NCBI GenBank assembly: GCA_910574455.1
Contig: CAJSYZ010000011.1
Coordinates: 248,001 to 312,000 of the forward strand
Reading direction: 5' to 3'
From: Trichaptum fuscoviolaceum
Lineage: Eukaryota; Basidiomycota; Agaricomycetes; Hymenochaetales; Trichaptaceae
Length of the DNA stretch: 64,000 nucleotides
How positions within the stretch are numbered: the first letter of the stretch is position 1; each line of letters starts with the position of its first letter. The notes beneath the pieces were generated by a model. The model did no database searches. It saw nothing but the letters and a program-made list of their open reading frames with translations, and had not been told where the DNA came from. The position numbers were made by a program, and so were the translations under genes. This document shows positions 46,234 to 57,795 of this stretch, piece after piece.

Positions 46234-47296
46234 GCTGAGCAGCGCACAATGAGGCGTCGCAGTTCTTCAAGTAGTGAGACCAAGGGGAGAGGCGCACAGC
46301 CTACATGATGGGCTTCCTGCAGGGGCCTTTGTCTTCCACAATGGTACGTCATTATCTTGCCACTTGTGATGCTGGCTTTACATGTCCGGAAGAATGTTAA
46401 GTGGATCGGATGCATGACCCAAAACGGATATCGGAGATGCTCCTCACAGAATCAACTACCCGAGTCGGTGGTAAATCTGGAACTTATATCAACTTTAAAT
46501 ACTGGCGACGACATTTACACAGGCGACCAACCTAAGTCCCATAGTGTCTCACTTCTGAATTATAATAAGTCGGATGTTTGACTTTAAACTGGTGTTACGA
46601 TCGGGTCGGACGCTCGACTTGGCTTCCCGACTGAAAGGCAGAGAGGAGGGTCAAGGCATGATCTTGAAAGCAAGAAAATGGAGGACATGAGGAACGAAAA
46701 TAGCTTTAGAAAGATACTAATTTCCAGTCCCCAGTAGGGCATTACTATGCTACCAACGCCGCGATTAGCTTGAGCTCCCCGCCTACGCCAGCTATATTGG
46801 TGTCAAAGCGGAGTTCTCTGCGCTTCATTATCTCGATCGAATGTAGGAAAGGATTTGTATTGCGGAGGGTAAAAGTAGTCACGTTAGCCTGTGTCAGAGC
46901 ACGGCCATGACCGTAACGTTGAATTTGCTTTAATGGAGACTGGAAAATTGGTTTGGTATCCATAATGTGGGCTGCAGAATTCCAACATATACTTTCTCAA
47001 CGCTGTTTCAGGTCGAAATTGGATAGAGAAATGAAGACTTTGTGGAGGATGAAGGAAGAGTGCAGGACCATTGACAAATTGGCAATGTAAAAATAATATC
47101 GTGTGAAAATGTATCCTCTTCAACTTGAGGTTCGGAGTCTTCGGCTATAACAGCTCTCTCTTTTTCTACAACCGCATCATTAAAACTCATATGTAGTGAA
47201 TGTGTACTCTATGAAGCTCTTATGTCTGATTGGGTGCTGTATAACATAATTTCGTTTGCGATTTAACCGAAGGAAAAGGCTGAAATTTCATAGTAA
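46234..47296. other. Unassigned stretch with possible small minus-strand gene
   Basis: On the minus strand, 47190-47008 (MSFNDAVVEKERAVIAEDSE...) and 46963-46745 (...RRELRFDTNIAGVGGELKLI) could be two exons of a small gene between tannase 2 and DM9-D. I see no family, and the join is not certain. Confidence 0.3.
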
Positions 47297-49034
47297 TTAT
47301 ACACAATTATAACTCTTCCCATCCCACGTGCTTTTATGAGGATAACGACAGTGCACCCTCTCCTCCGTCCCATCGTCCGACAGGCCTGTGATTGTATCCG
47401 GCGACGCACCATTCTCAACCCAGTCAACAAGAGCAAGCAGGACATTCGACTTCGGATCGTCCGACTTATAGTGATGCAAGTATTGACCGATGTTGATGGC
47501 GCCAGTGCCGTTAAAGCAGTGCTCCAGACCAGGGACTAGGAAGAGCCGGTAGAAGGAGTCGATAGATGACACTCCCAACGTTTCGGAGACAAGGTTGTAG
47601 TATCGCTTGGCGTTGCCTATCGGAATGAGCTGGAGGAAAACGTGCCAGACATACAAGCTGAGTGGTTTGCGAAATCTAGACACGTTTGGTACTCACATCG
47701 TCTCGACTTCCATGATAGGTGAGGAACTTCCCCCCGCGTGCTTTGAACTCGGAGAGATCCCCACTGAATGTCGATATCTGACCGGGATCAGCCTTGTTTG
47801 CAAGATAGATATCGTCTAAGACAAATGAGCTATAGTCCCAATTGGCATCCTTTTTGACCACATATCTCATCCAATCCTGGAAGAATCACCGATTGAGTCA
47901 CAAAGAGTGCAAATTGCGCAAATAAAAAGTACGTACTAACCAATAGCCATAGGGTCCTCCATGGAAGGTTGTTAACCTGACATACGGTCCCATCTCCGCT
48001 CCGGGATCGAAACGAGGAAACACGAGCTCTCCGGCCTCTCCGTACAGAGGTGTGTATATCTTCCGGACGGCTTCGAGCTGTGACTCTGTCAGACAATGAC
48101 CTGTTCGCACCTTCGAGCACCGAAGAACATCCGGGTTGAAGTTGCAATCGTCCGGCTCAGTGATAACCCCATCCTCTACGCCATCCAACCCGTCACATTG
48201 CCTTAGGATTTCCTCACCGACAATATCCCAAAGCTCGTTACTCAACCAGCTGCCGGTGGAGTTCCCGTCGGTCGCTCCGAGGTACTTCGTGAGCATCCCT
48301 GACCAACCGAGAAGGTTATTGAAGTTCGTGGCTGGCGCACCAACTAAGATACCATCGAAGTCGTCGGGATAATGGAGGGCAGCGTACGTTCCTTGGCGGC
48401 CACCGGTCGAGCAGCCCATGTAGTACGACCTGTCATGGAGCTTCCCGTAGTAATGGGAGACAATCTGCTTGCCAACGACGGTCTCGACGTGGATAGAGCG
48501 CGAAGTGAAGTCCGCGAGCACCTCCGGGTCGACGAAGTACTTGCCGGTATCTCCGTCATGCCCATTATTCGACCCAACAGTGGCGAAGTGGAGCTTCGAT
48601 CCGTATGTGAGGTTGGGGTATTCGATATCTGATATATAGGTGAGTTGTGTTCCATTGACCTCGATTGATCACGACTCACATCCTCCCAAACCCCCATTCC
48701 CGATCGCTAAAAACCGCCCGTTCCATTCGGACGGCAGCCAGGCTTCCGCTCTCACACTCGACGTCTCCGACGTGCTCACAGCAAACTCCAGTCGACATAA
48801 CGGAACGTCTACTGCAATCGTACCAAATATGCCCGAAGTCGACACATTGGCTGGTTCGTCGTAGTAAATCGCATCTAGGACAGTGACGTTGGAAATGGGT
48901 AATCCTGACTTCAGTCCGGCACAGGCAACTACCGGGTCAAAGGTGCTGTTTGAAATGTCAAAAATTGACTGAGAGGCAAACGTGCCCGCCCATCTCGAGA
49001 AGTCACTGAACAGACCTAGGAGACCGCTAGTCAT
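47297..49034 (-). CDS. Tannase/feruloyl esterase family protein 2
   Basis: Best-preserved tannase-family gene here, about 500 residues over four exons: 49034-48690, 48629-47940 (ends YGYWL), 47880-47698 and 47644-47297. Expected chemistry is hydrolysis of gallate or feruloyl esters. Family blocks in order: FDPVVACAGLKS, AIYYDEPANVST, VRAEAWLPSEWNGRFLAIGN, GSNNGHDGDTG, GKQIVSHYYG, MGCSTGGRQG (nucleophile Ser), GAPATNFNNLLGW, RQCDGLDGVEDGVITEPDDC, FLTYHGSRDD (Asp), YRLFLVPGLEHCFNG (His), DWVENGASPDTITG and VHCRYPHKSTW. The Cys pair beside the catalytic Ser and His is present. The start MTSGLLGLFSDF is not a convincing signal peptide, so an upstream coding exon cannot be excluded. It is a close duplicate of tannase 1. 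Confidence 0.88.
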
Positions 49035-49692
49035 CCTCCATATATCCGAGTCTGTCTTACGGCGTCCCAGAAGAAGGCAGAAGGAAGAGGGAAAGCGATT
49101 TTATTTGTCTTCAAGCTTGGTTGGGATAAATAGATCTTTCAATAGCCGAAGGTCGGATTGGCTCACATGTTTAAGCGGCTACTAGTAGCCCCGACTCGGA
49201 CCCAATGGCATGAGCTCTATCGAAGATACTGTCTTTACTATTCTCCCAATCTTCCACCTTACGGATGCGGCATTTACAACACTAATATCTGCACCTTCTA
49301 ATCTCTGCATCTTGCTGCACCATCCCACTCTCCATTCGTCTTTTCACCATCGTAGGCTTATTCGAGGCATCCAAGTCGAGACCTTGAAACTTCTTCTAAG
49401 GCACAAACTCAATACTTTAGCTCTGGGCGTAGATACCGATCGCTGTAAAGGTACCGCTATCGGCTTCCGATGTCGAGGACTCGAGGCTAGATATGAAGAG
49501 TTGCAAAACCGCAGTGTAGGCGCGTACTCAGTCTCTACTTTCTCTTTCTCAACCCACTTCATCGACGCTCTTTCAACCCTACTTCTTGTCCTTCGTTTGT
49601 CTCTCCGTCCGCTACCCCTCTTCCGACTTCAAAATTCACATACGCAAATTGATAAACTTCCTCAGCCAACACCAACTTCACGATATTGATCT
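49035..49692. other. Divergent promoter region, nothing certain
   Basis: Lies between the divergent starts of tannase 2 and the CPL1-like gene. A plus-strand frame of 159 codons (49210-49689) has no recognisable features and is probably chance. Confidence 0.4.
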
Positions 49693-50844
49693 ATGGAGTG
49701 CATGCTCCGACTAATTTTCTTAGTTGCCCTTCTAAGAGGCGTGGTTGCTCAGACTGTAGACCAATGCGCAAATTTAGTGAATAAACCCCTCGCAGTCCAG
49801 ATTAATTCAGGAATTCCTGCCGTCACTATTGGCCTTATCAGTGAGTTTCTTGATTATTCTGTGTGCTAATGTATCTAACACTCTACTCGAAGATACCTGC
49901 TTATGTGTGTCCCAGATACCGGGCTTTCTGACAACCAATCTTGTCGCAGAAGCGGCTGTCAACATTGCCGGTATCCCCGCGACTACAGCGGCACTTGTAA
50001 CTCTAGTCCGTCCCCTTCCAACGTCACCCTTCTCATCTTCTGCTGACCGTTACTCTTCTCACAGATCACCAGCTCGTCAAATTATCAAATCTGCACATAT
50101 CCCGAACACGCCACGGGACAATGTCTTGCGTCAAACGTATGTTCATTCACGTGCGGCGACGGGTACTCGAAGGTAGCCAACACACTGGCATGTGTGTGCA
50201 CGGCTCCGAAATCAGAGTGCAATGGTCAATGCGGCGATCACGCTTCGTGCGGTAGCAAACGTGCTGCAGCGAACGATCTCGAAGGCCTTCTGAGACGCGA
50301 GCCCCAGCTCCTCAAACGTCACTTTGACTCGGAGAAGCGGGAGCTGACCAAAGCTGAGAAAATTGAGTGGAAGGCATTGCAGGGCAAACGCATTGGCCAG
50401 CGTTTGGGCTGTAGGGATGGATGGGAGGCGTGTGGTGTGTTCGGTGGCAGCCGCAATGCTTGGGAATGTGTGGACACCATGAACGATCTCGAGTCCTGTG
50501 CGCCTTTCTTCCTTCGTTATTCGCGGTCGTCTTCAATTTGCTAACATAACTAATATATAGGTGGTGGCTGCACGAACCCTCTCTTAGCATCTACTTCTGC
50601 GCCGTCTCTCGATGATTTGTTAACTTTCGGGACGGACTGCACTGCACTTCCCGGTGTTGCGGATGTCGCGTGCGTCCGAGGAGAATGCTCGATCCTTCGC
50701 TGCGAGCACGGTTGGACTATCTCTTCAGGTGGGCAACGTTGCCGTCGCATCCGCCGGACAGGCGCCAGCAGTCATGGTCATAAAGATGCCAATGTTGATG
50801 CCAAAGCATATGGCTTGGAACATATTCCTCTTGGAAGCCAGTAA
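49693..50844 (+). CDS. Secreted Cys-rich protein with CPL1-like domain
   Basis: Four exons (49693-49840, 49893-50005, 50065-50497, 50561-50844) give 325 residues in one frame. The start MECMLRLIFLVALLRGVVAQ is a clear signal peptide with likely cleavage after AQ. A Cys-rich N-terminal half follows (CANLV, TCLCVSQIPGF, QICTYPEH, CSFTCGDGYS, CVCTAPKSECNGQCGDHASC), then a charged linker with RR and KR pairs (about residues 150-190). The C-terminal domain, CRDGWEACGVFGG, WECVDTMNDLESCGGC, GTDCTALPGVADVACVRGEC, fits the CPL1-like fold known from basidiomycete secreted proteins. In Cryptococcus, Cpl1 influences host immune cells; no such role follows for this gene. Dibasic sites suggest possible Kex2 processing. 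No membrane anchor is seen. Confidence 0.82.
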
Positions 50845-51518
50845 TGTGTGATTTGCCATTGATGCTCCACCGACGGTTTACTTTCTTTCTACGTTTTACT
50901 TTCTTTCTGGCCTTTTTCATATGACCATGGACTTCGAACTGTTCGGTTTATCCTTCCAATAATTACCCACTAAACAAATTTCATCTATTGTTAATAGGGT
51001 GTCACATTCATTTGTTTCTCGATGTCTAGTATATAGATGATCATGAGGCGTACACTTTTCTCAGCAATTGTCAACTTCGATGTATCCACAATAGCCGCCA
51101 GAAGCTGGGAGAAGCTGGTTAGCCACTTCACATTGGCAAGTACGAAGAGTGCTGGTTGCCGTTGTGGTCATCCGGACAAAGAGTAAATCTCTTTCTTGAA
51201 TGAACCTGGTACGAGGGGAAAAGAAAATGATACCAAAGACGAAAGAGGAACATTCAGAAGTTTGGTTTCGGTATCGTCAAGGTCGTCTGATTGCTGGGCG
51301 CAGAGAGTGGGCAGGTGCAATAACGCATGCTGGTCTTGGATGAGCAGATGTCTATTCCTTACTGGTAACATCATATAACTGACAGCCCTTTATAACTTTA
51401 GATAGCGCGTACACCATTGTCCGACGTGGAATTGCAGAAAACTACATATGCAAATAAAATACATAAAACCAATAGCAATTGCAGAGGACGAAGGAAAGGG
51501 AAGACTTATCGGCATCTG
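50845..51518. other. Convergent 3' region, nothing recognised
   Basis: Lies between the CPL1-like gene and the minus-strand MAD1 gene. AT-rich with short frames only. Confidence 0.5.
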
Positions 51519-54500
51519 TCACCCGACTTGCATTTTCACTCTCTCCCGCTCACGCCGCACCTTGTCATAACATTCAAGAGTAACACTCGCCATGAAACAC
51601 GGGATACACATCTCCTCCTGAATCCAATATCGCATCATCTCCTCCATCTCGGGTGGAGCCTGCTCTCCTGTCGCAATCAGCTGCATCTTCGTGTCGTCCC
51701 CATTACTGTGTTTATTGGGGCCCGAAGCCGTGGGCTTAAATACAAACGCAGCCGACAGGTCATATAGACTAGTGACGCGCACTTGTCCGTTCGGGGAAAA
51801 TGCGAGCTTGATGCCGAGGATGGCTTCAATCGCTTCACGGAACTCGAGACTCTTCGCGGCGTATATCTGCTGCAAACGGAGGACGCGCTTGTCCTTCTGT
51901 GCAACTGTTTCCACTAGTTCTTCGTTGGTCTGGACGAGGGCATCGTACGATTCTCGAGGAACGAAGTGATCGGAATCTTTGGACAATTGAGTCGCAGCCC
52001 CCGAAGTAGACACTTGATTTTCTAACGACTCCAGACGTTCTAGGAGAGCTCGATTCTCGTTCTTGAGCCTCTCAAGGACCTCATTTCGCGTATCCGCCCA
52101 TCTCTGAGCAGGGTTATCTCGAAGGCATAACACACGAATCCCAGGTGGAACATGTCGACCCGCGCCAACCTCACCACCAAGCTCAAATAGTCGCTGCTCG
52201 AGTTGGTCTATCTTTATTTCCTGCTTTGACATTGTTTGCTCAGCAGTCTGCAAGGCTACATATGTGCATCAGTTTAGGAGCTCGCATTTGTACTTCTATG
52301 TCACGTACCTTCTTCAGTGGCTAGTTTACTTTTCTCCAGCTCTTGCCATTCTTCCTTCGATTTGCCTCTCCAAGAGCCTTTCTGCTCGATACTGTGAATG
52401 ATATGCCTCATCTGCTCGACCTCAGCATCCCGCTTCGCGAGTGTGGCTTTGTAGTCATCCAGCAAAGTCTCCAGTTGCTCGATGCGGAGTTTCGAAGATG
52501 CGACATTTGTGGAGAAAGAAGCATCGGGATCAGGGTTAAGGCTCGAAGCCTCCAATTCATAGCTTTCCTGTTCATTTTATAAGCAAACGAAAGGCAAACT
52601 TCTCGAGCTCGTCTTTGAGACTTACCACCATTGATTTCATAAACTCCTTCTCCTGTTCGCTCAACTTCCGTTCAGCCTCAAGACGCGTCTTTTCCTCTCT
52701 CAACTCCTCCCTTTCCTTCTCTGCCTTCTCTGATTTGTCCTTCAAATCGTCCAGATCAGCCTGGGTACTAGAGAGTGTCGAAGAAAGGGAAGCGTTTTCG
52801 GCGCGCAAAGCACCGTGTTGCTCGAGAAGCGACGTGTATTGGTGACGAAGAGTGATGAGTTCACCGGTGACTGAAACCGACGGCGAAGAGCTGTTTTCTG
52901 ATATTCTTGACAGTTTGGCGTTCTCTCTGCTTAGAAAACGTGAGCATCAATCTGCAGTCAACGATACGATAGAAAGTTCTCTTTATACCTTTTCAGATCC
53001 TCAACCTTCGCTTCCAGCTCCGCGTACCGTCTTCTCAATTCTTCCATACCTGAAAACTTCCGCTCCAGCTCTCGCTTCTCTTCTCTCAGGAGCTCCGAAC
53101 CCTCCGCTCTCTGTTTTGTCCTCTGCAACTCGGCCGTCAAGCGTGCGTTCGTGGCCTCCAGTGAAGTCATATGGGACGTGAGCGAGCTCAACTGGTCACG
53201 TATCAACGAATAATGTTCTTCGCGTTCCTTGGCTTTGCCGAGTTCGGACTGAAGACGTTCAACGGTAGCACGGAGCGTTGCAACGATTGTGGCTGACGCG
53301 CCAGCACTCGGGCGGCGTTTTGGAGTAGTCGTGCTCATGGATGTAGAGGCGACAGAAGGCGACCGAGAGGCGGCACGCCGAGTCAGACCACCGCGTTTCG
53401 CTCGGGCTTTCCGCAAAGGCATTCCCGGAGTACCTTGAATAAGTTCATCCGGCCGAGAGGAAGCGATCGAGTTGTCAGAGCGCGCTGATGGCGATGGCGA
53501 TGCCTCTGAGACAGCGTAAGGTGGGGGTGCTCCAGGATCCGGATATGCCTCCAAAAGTGGACTGCTTAACGCCTGCCCCTCGTGGAAGGTGTTTCCATGA
53601 TCTTCGTCGACGTAGCCACCATTGCCAAAACCGTCTTCCTGTACCAAAATAACTTCGTCAACCTCATCGTATCGGCGTGCTTGGCCTTCGCGAGCCGTTG
53701 GAGACGTGCTGTCAGATGAATTACCCTTCTGTACATTTGGTGGGCTGGTCATTGCAACATCCGAAGGAGTAGAGCGACGTGATCGGGATCGACGTGGACC
53801 AGCGGGTGTCGAGGAAGGGATAGGTGCGGTGAAGGACATATCTTCGTCTGCAAACTCGTCCTCTTCGTCCTCTTCATCATATTCCTCTCCATCGGCATCC
53901 TCCTCATTAACTACTCTGCCGTCGAATTCACGTCGAATCGCCTCACCGTCGTCAGCGTCCTCGTCTTCTGCATCCTCATCTAGTCCTTCGCCCTCCTCGT
54001 CCTCATCTCCAACGACTATCGGTGACTCACGCGAAGAGATTGTGAGATTTCCCATCGCGATTTCTGGGTCTCGTTTCTCCAGCTCTGCCACCCTCTTCTC
54101 CGCGAGATCCCACTGCGCCTCGACCGAACGTAGCTGCTCTTTCAGAAGGCTAGATTCTCGATCTTTCATGCTAGTCTCGGCACGCAATGCATTTTTTGTT
54201 CGGGCTGATTCGTAGGAAAGGTCGTTGAATCTTTCGAGCAGTTCTTCGTGGTCCTGTTCTAGAGCCGTTAGTCGACCCTTCAGGCTTGATATTGTCTTTG
54301 TACTAGTTTCCTGAAGCACCGTAAGTACGCTTCACAAATGAGATGAAAGGAAAGACAAACCTTCTCAGATGCCAACTCCAACTCCAACTCTTCCCTCCTT
54401 CCCCTTTCTTTTTCCTCCGCGTCCGCAAGCAATCTCCGGTCAGCCTCTAACCTATCCACATCACCTTGTTTCTCGAGGAGTTGATTCTGAAGCGAGGTGA

Positions 54501-54822
54501 CCTTCCCTTGAGCGTCCAGGAGCTGCCGCTGTAATGATGTCGAACTGACGAGTGAGGAGTAAGCGGCAAGAGCAGGGCGCTTTGCTGTGTTGAGTTCTAT
54601 ACAGTGTCTAAGATTCGTTCAATTCTTAGCTAGACAACACACACCTTTTTCCGGATCTACACTCGTGCTCCGCGTTCTGCGTTTAGCACCAGTTGCTGCT
54701 GCTGGGATATTCGAGGTAGCTCTACCTAGAGGAGCCGCCCCATTGGTAGCAGACGGGGCTCCTGTGCGAGTTGAACGCCGTAGGTTTGAAGGCCCAGCTA
54801 CAGGTGGTCGGGCAAAGCTCAT
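51519..54822 (-). CDS. MAD1: Spindle assembly checkpoint protein Mad1
   Basis: Coiled-coil scaffold that recruits Mad2 to unattached kinetochores and resides at the nuclear envelope. Starts MSFARPPVAGPSNLRRS at 54822. Several exons carry long heptad-rich coils (LQRQLLDAQGKVTSLQNQL, LRSVEAQWDLAEKRVAELEK), then an acidic/Ser-rich segment with a long Asp/Glu run (about 54000-53840), then more coils (ELRRRYAELEAKVEDLKR). The C-terminal globular domain is the diagnostic part: RLQQIYAAKSLEFREAIEAI, QVRVTSLYDLSAAFVFKPTA, TKMQLIATGE and MCIPCFMASVTLECYDK match the RWD-like end of Mad1. The Bub1-binding RLK motif reads RLQ. The exon plan was not worked out fully. The predicted product of roughly 1000 residues is longer than human or yeast Mad1 (about 720-750), mostly through the acidic middle. 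Confidence 0.85.
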
Positions 54823-55529
54823 ACTGATTTCCGCTTTACTTTCCGAGGTTCTACAATGAGGATTTCCTTAGGTTCGTTGCGCCTTTGTCGATGCCGAAGG
54901 TTGAATTCGTCTGGGCCACATATGCTTGTACAGGTAATTTCCACGACTTCAATGTGCAAGAGGCCTCTAATTCGACCGCGAGAGTACTTGAGAATTGATG
55001 CAGAAGATAAAAAAACAATGTCAGTGGAAGAAATAATGAGCGCGTGTATGTTGATTCTGTTGAAATCGCGACGATCAACTTGAAGAACAAAGAGAATCGA
55101 ATTGAACGCGCTGCATAAGTACGTAATCACACTGGCATCCCGAGTCCGGCAACTTGAACTCGGAATCGGACGGTGATTTTACTAATATTACTTTTAGTAT
55201 GTAGTACTAGCCGGTGTGACCGTGACGCTGTCAGTGCGTGAGAGAACTCCAGGGAGCGGGATAATGGGCTGTCGGGTAAGCTGAGCACCGCTCACTACCC
55301 TACGCCTGCTCTGCTCCTGTTCCGACAACTTTCTGCCCTGCGATGACGAAGACATACCAACTTCAGCTTCAGACGACGCAGACGCAGCACACGCTCGATA
55401 ACCCACCCCCGACGTGGCGTAAGGCTAGTTTTACATTGATGCATATTTACGCACGTTGATGTTTGGTAGTGATGTAGACATGCATACTGCTACGCATACA
55501 GAGTGCGGAAAGGAACAACAAGGCTATAA
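54823..55529. other. Upstream of MAD1, nothing recognised
   Basis: Short frames only. Presumed promoter of MAD1 on the minus strand. Confidence 0.4.
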
Positions 55530-55745
55530 AATGGTCGCAGTACAAAACGTCGGACAATACTTGCATCACTATAAGTCGGACGATCCGAGGTCTAATGTTC
55601 TGCTTGCCCTTATTGATTGGGACGAAAATGGCGCAGCGCCGGATACAATCACAGGTCTGTCGGATGACTCCGGGATGGAGGAGAGGTTTTCCACATAAGA
55701 GTACGTAGGATGGGGAAAAGTACATCTTTGTATAATTATTATCAT
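55530..55745 (+). pseudogene. Tannase 3'-end fragment, inverted orientation
   Basis: The plus strand reads VGQYLHHYKSDDPRSNVLLA, then ALIDWDENGAAPDTITGLSD, and a damaged copy of the terminal ERVHCR...W block ending EERFST. It matches the last 60 codons of tannase 1 and 2, including the sequence just beyond their stops (ATAATTATTATCATATTTCGG). Nothing upstream of this fragment belongs to a tannase, so it is a truncated duplicate. It leads towards the intact DM9 gene, mirroring the tannase-DM9 order of the main cluster. Confidence 0.8.
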
Positions 55746-56452
55746 ATTTCGGCCTGCCAGCCCTCTTGATTAATTCACAATCGATCATCGGCAGATAATG
55801 TCATGGGTCCGTGGATCTACAGTATGTGCATTGCACTGGAGCTCGGAGGTAGCTGTACTTCAAATGTCTGGCTCACAGCGGACTTTTATACATTCTGTGC
55901 GCACCCTTTCTTTGTTATGAGCGATTACACGCATTCTGATGAATTCTAACACTATTTAATCGCAGCTCGCTACCACGATACTCTTATCTGATTTCTAGCC
56001 TCCCTTCTCCCTTGGTCAGTTGCAAATTTGTATATCTAAAGACACTATTATGGATAACAGTATGCTATGGAAGACTCTAGGTCTAAATCATCTGCAATTT
56101 GAAGTACGGTATGTTCAAGCCGTTTTGGGTATCCTGGGAATGACAATCAGTCGGTATGTACAATTATTCTCAAGACAAATTGCCATCATCGATGAACTCA
56201 CGCAAGTCTGATGATAGACGGTATAATTTGCATTGCAAAAGTCCCTTCCGATTTGAAACTGCGCCGGATATTACTATCAAGAGGGTACTCCCGACATTCA
56301 CTCCTTCCGGCGATCATAGTCTCCGCGACGGCAGGTGACTTTCCGCACCCGGGAACTACACATTGCGAAAGTCTTATCTGTGCATAGGGCCCCAATATTT
56401 GCAATGCATGAGCGGAATGACCCATATCGTAAGTAATTGAGATCCGGCGGCG

Positions 56453-56458
56453 TATATA
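56453..56458 (+). promoter_or_regulatory. TATA box of DM9-F
   Basis: TATATA lies about 80 bases before the ATG at 56538. Confidence 0.45.
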
Positions 56459-56537
56459 ACGTCAGCTATAGACCATTCATTCTCACAGCAAACATCCAGG
56501 ACAGCGACTATCTATCTATTACACTTGTACTGTTCTC

Positions 56538-57359
56538 ATGGCTGAGCACATAAAATGGGTACGTTATTGCTCATCTGTTCACTATTTCAGAGTGTACTAG
56601 ACTGATAGCATGATGCTCTACTAGGTCAACGCAGAGAAGGGTGATCCTCCCGTCGAAAACAAGATTATAGGTTTCATCAATGACAACAACATTTGCGTGT
56701 ACCTCGCCCGTGCAAAACGCGATGGTAACGTTCGTATGTATCTTTGTGCATTTGCGCGTCAAATTATCCCATTTACCATACGTTATGATAGTTCTGGGAC
56801 ATTACGAAGATTATGACGCATACGGCATTAGGCTCGATCGTATGTATGCAGGCCTTAACGGTAAAGAGACCCGAGTTAGCCCCTTTTTCAGATGATCTTC
56901 ACTATCCAACGTAAACTAATGAGATGCTATCAAAAGTTTGACGAATATCAACTTGCGACGGGGAATATGAGCGACTTTGAGTGGATACATCAAACCGGTC
57001 CGTTCAACAAGAAGAAGATTATTACAGACGGTTATACACCAGTTCGGTAAGTGATATTCTTGATGCTGCGCAGCACTATGATTGAGATGGTCGATCAGAG
57101 CCGGATTCGAGCTTCTTAATGATGGGTTTGATATCAACTTATTCTACATTGCACGCGCACCTATTACCCACAATAAGAGACAAATGACTGTGTGCGGAAG
57201 AGTCTCGGAAGGCGCATGCGGTGAGTTGATTCGTTTGTATTCTTAGAAGACGGACACTGATTGTGGAAATGCTTTTACTCAGCGGTAGTCTATACCAGTT
57301 GGGTGGAATATTCCTCTGATGACTATGAGATACTTGTGTACAAATCAAATGGATTGTAA
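56538..57359 (+). CDS. DM9-repeat (DUF3421-like) protein, intact short form (DM9-F)
   Basis: First exon MAEHIKW (56538-56558), then exon 56625-56733 (AEKGDPPVENKIIGFINDNN/ICVYLARAKRDGN), 56792 to about 56869 (LGHYEDYDAYGIRLDRMYAG/LNGKETR), an exon with FEWIHQTGPFNKKKIITDGY, one with GFELLNDGFDINLFYIARAP and QMTVCGRVSEGA, and a last exon ending SSDDYEILVYKSNGL and TAA at 57357-57359. Introns are canonical and the frames join, giving about 205 residues: a complete two-unit DM9 domain with no peptide-repeat tail and no signal peptide. It lies in the right arm of the inverted duplication; its left-arm twin lacks a start codon. DM9 units also occur in natterin-like proteins, but no pore-forming domain is present here. 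Confidence 0.82.
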
Positions 57360-57795
57360 AACATGTAGATTATACTTTGTGGACACATTTGATCATCATG
57401 TCAGGCAGAGCCGCTGTGTGGATTAGGGCTCCGCACCGAATTCAACCGTAGGCGCACACAGCATACGAGATCGGCTTTTAAAACAAATGCGAGCGACGGC
57501 CGTACGAGTGATACGGCCCGGGGAACATAGGTTAACAAGAAAGATGGTGAAAGGGTGATATCGGTACTCAAAGCTATCGGGTGTCGAGACTCACACATTT
57601 CATCTTCATCTGATCCTCCTCCGCATCCACTTAGAGAGGTCTTGCAAAAATCAGGAGGTTTTGTTCTGTCGACATTATTGTCTCAAGGAGTCTTGTCGCG
57701 AGATTGCATAATCGCCCTTAACTACTAGTAGTATATTAAAATTGAATACTACCCGTGCGAGCCGATCAACTTGAAATACAGTTCAAGTTACTACT
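56625..57795. repeat. Right arm of the 1.2-kb inverted duplication
   Basis: Near-identical inverse of 35467-36665. Its inner edge falls inside the second exon/intron border of the DM9 gene; the first exon differs between arms. Confidence 0.9.

Noticed and set aside
56538..57359. Natterin-type pore-forming protein
   Set aside because: Only the DM9 units are present; no aerolysin-like domain is seen downstream.
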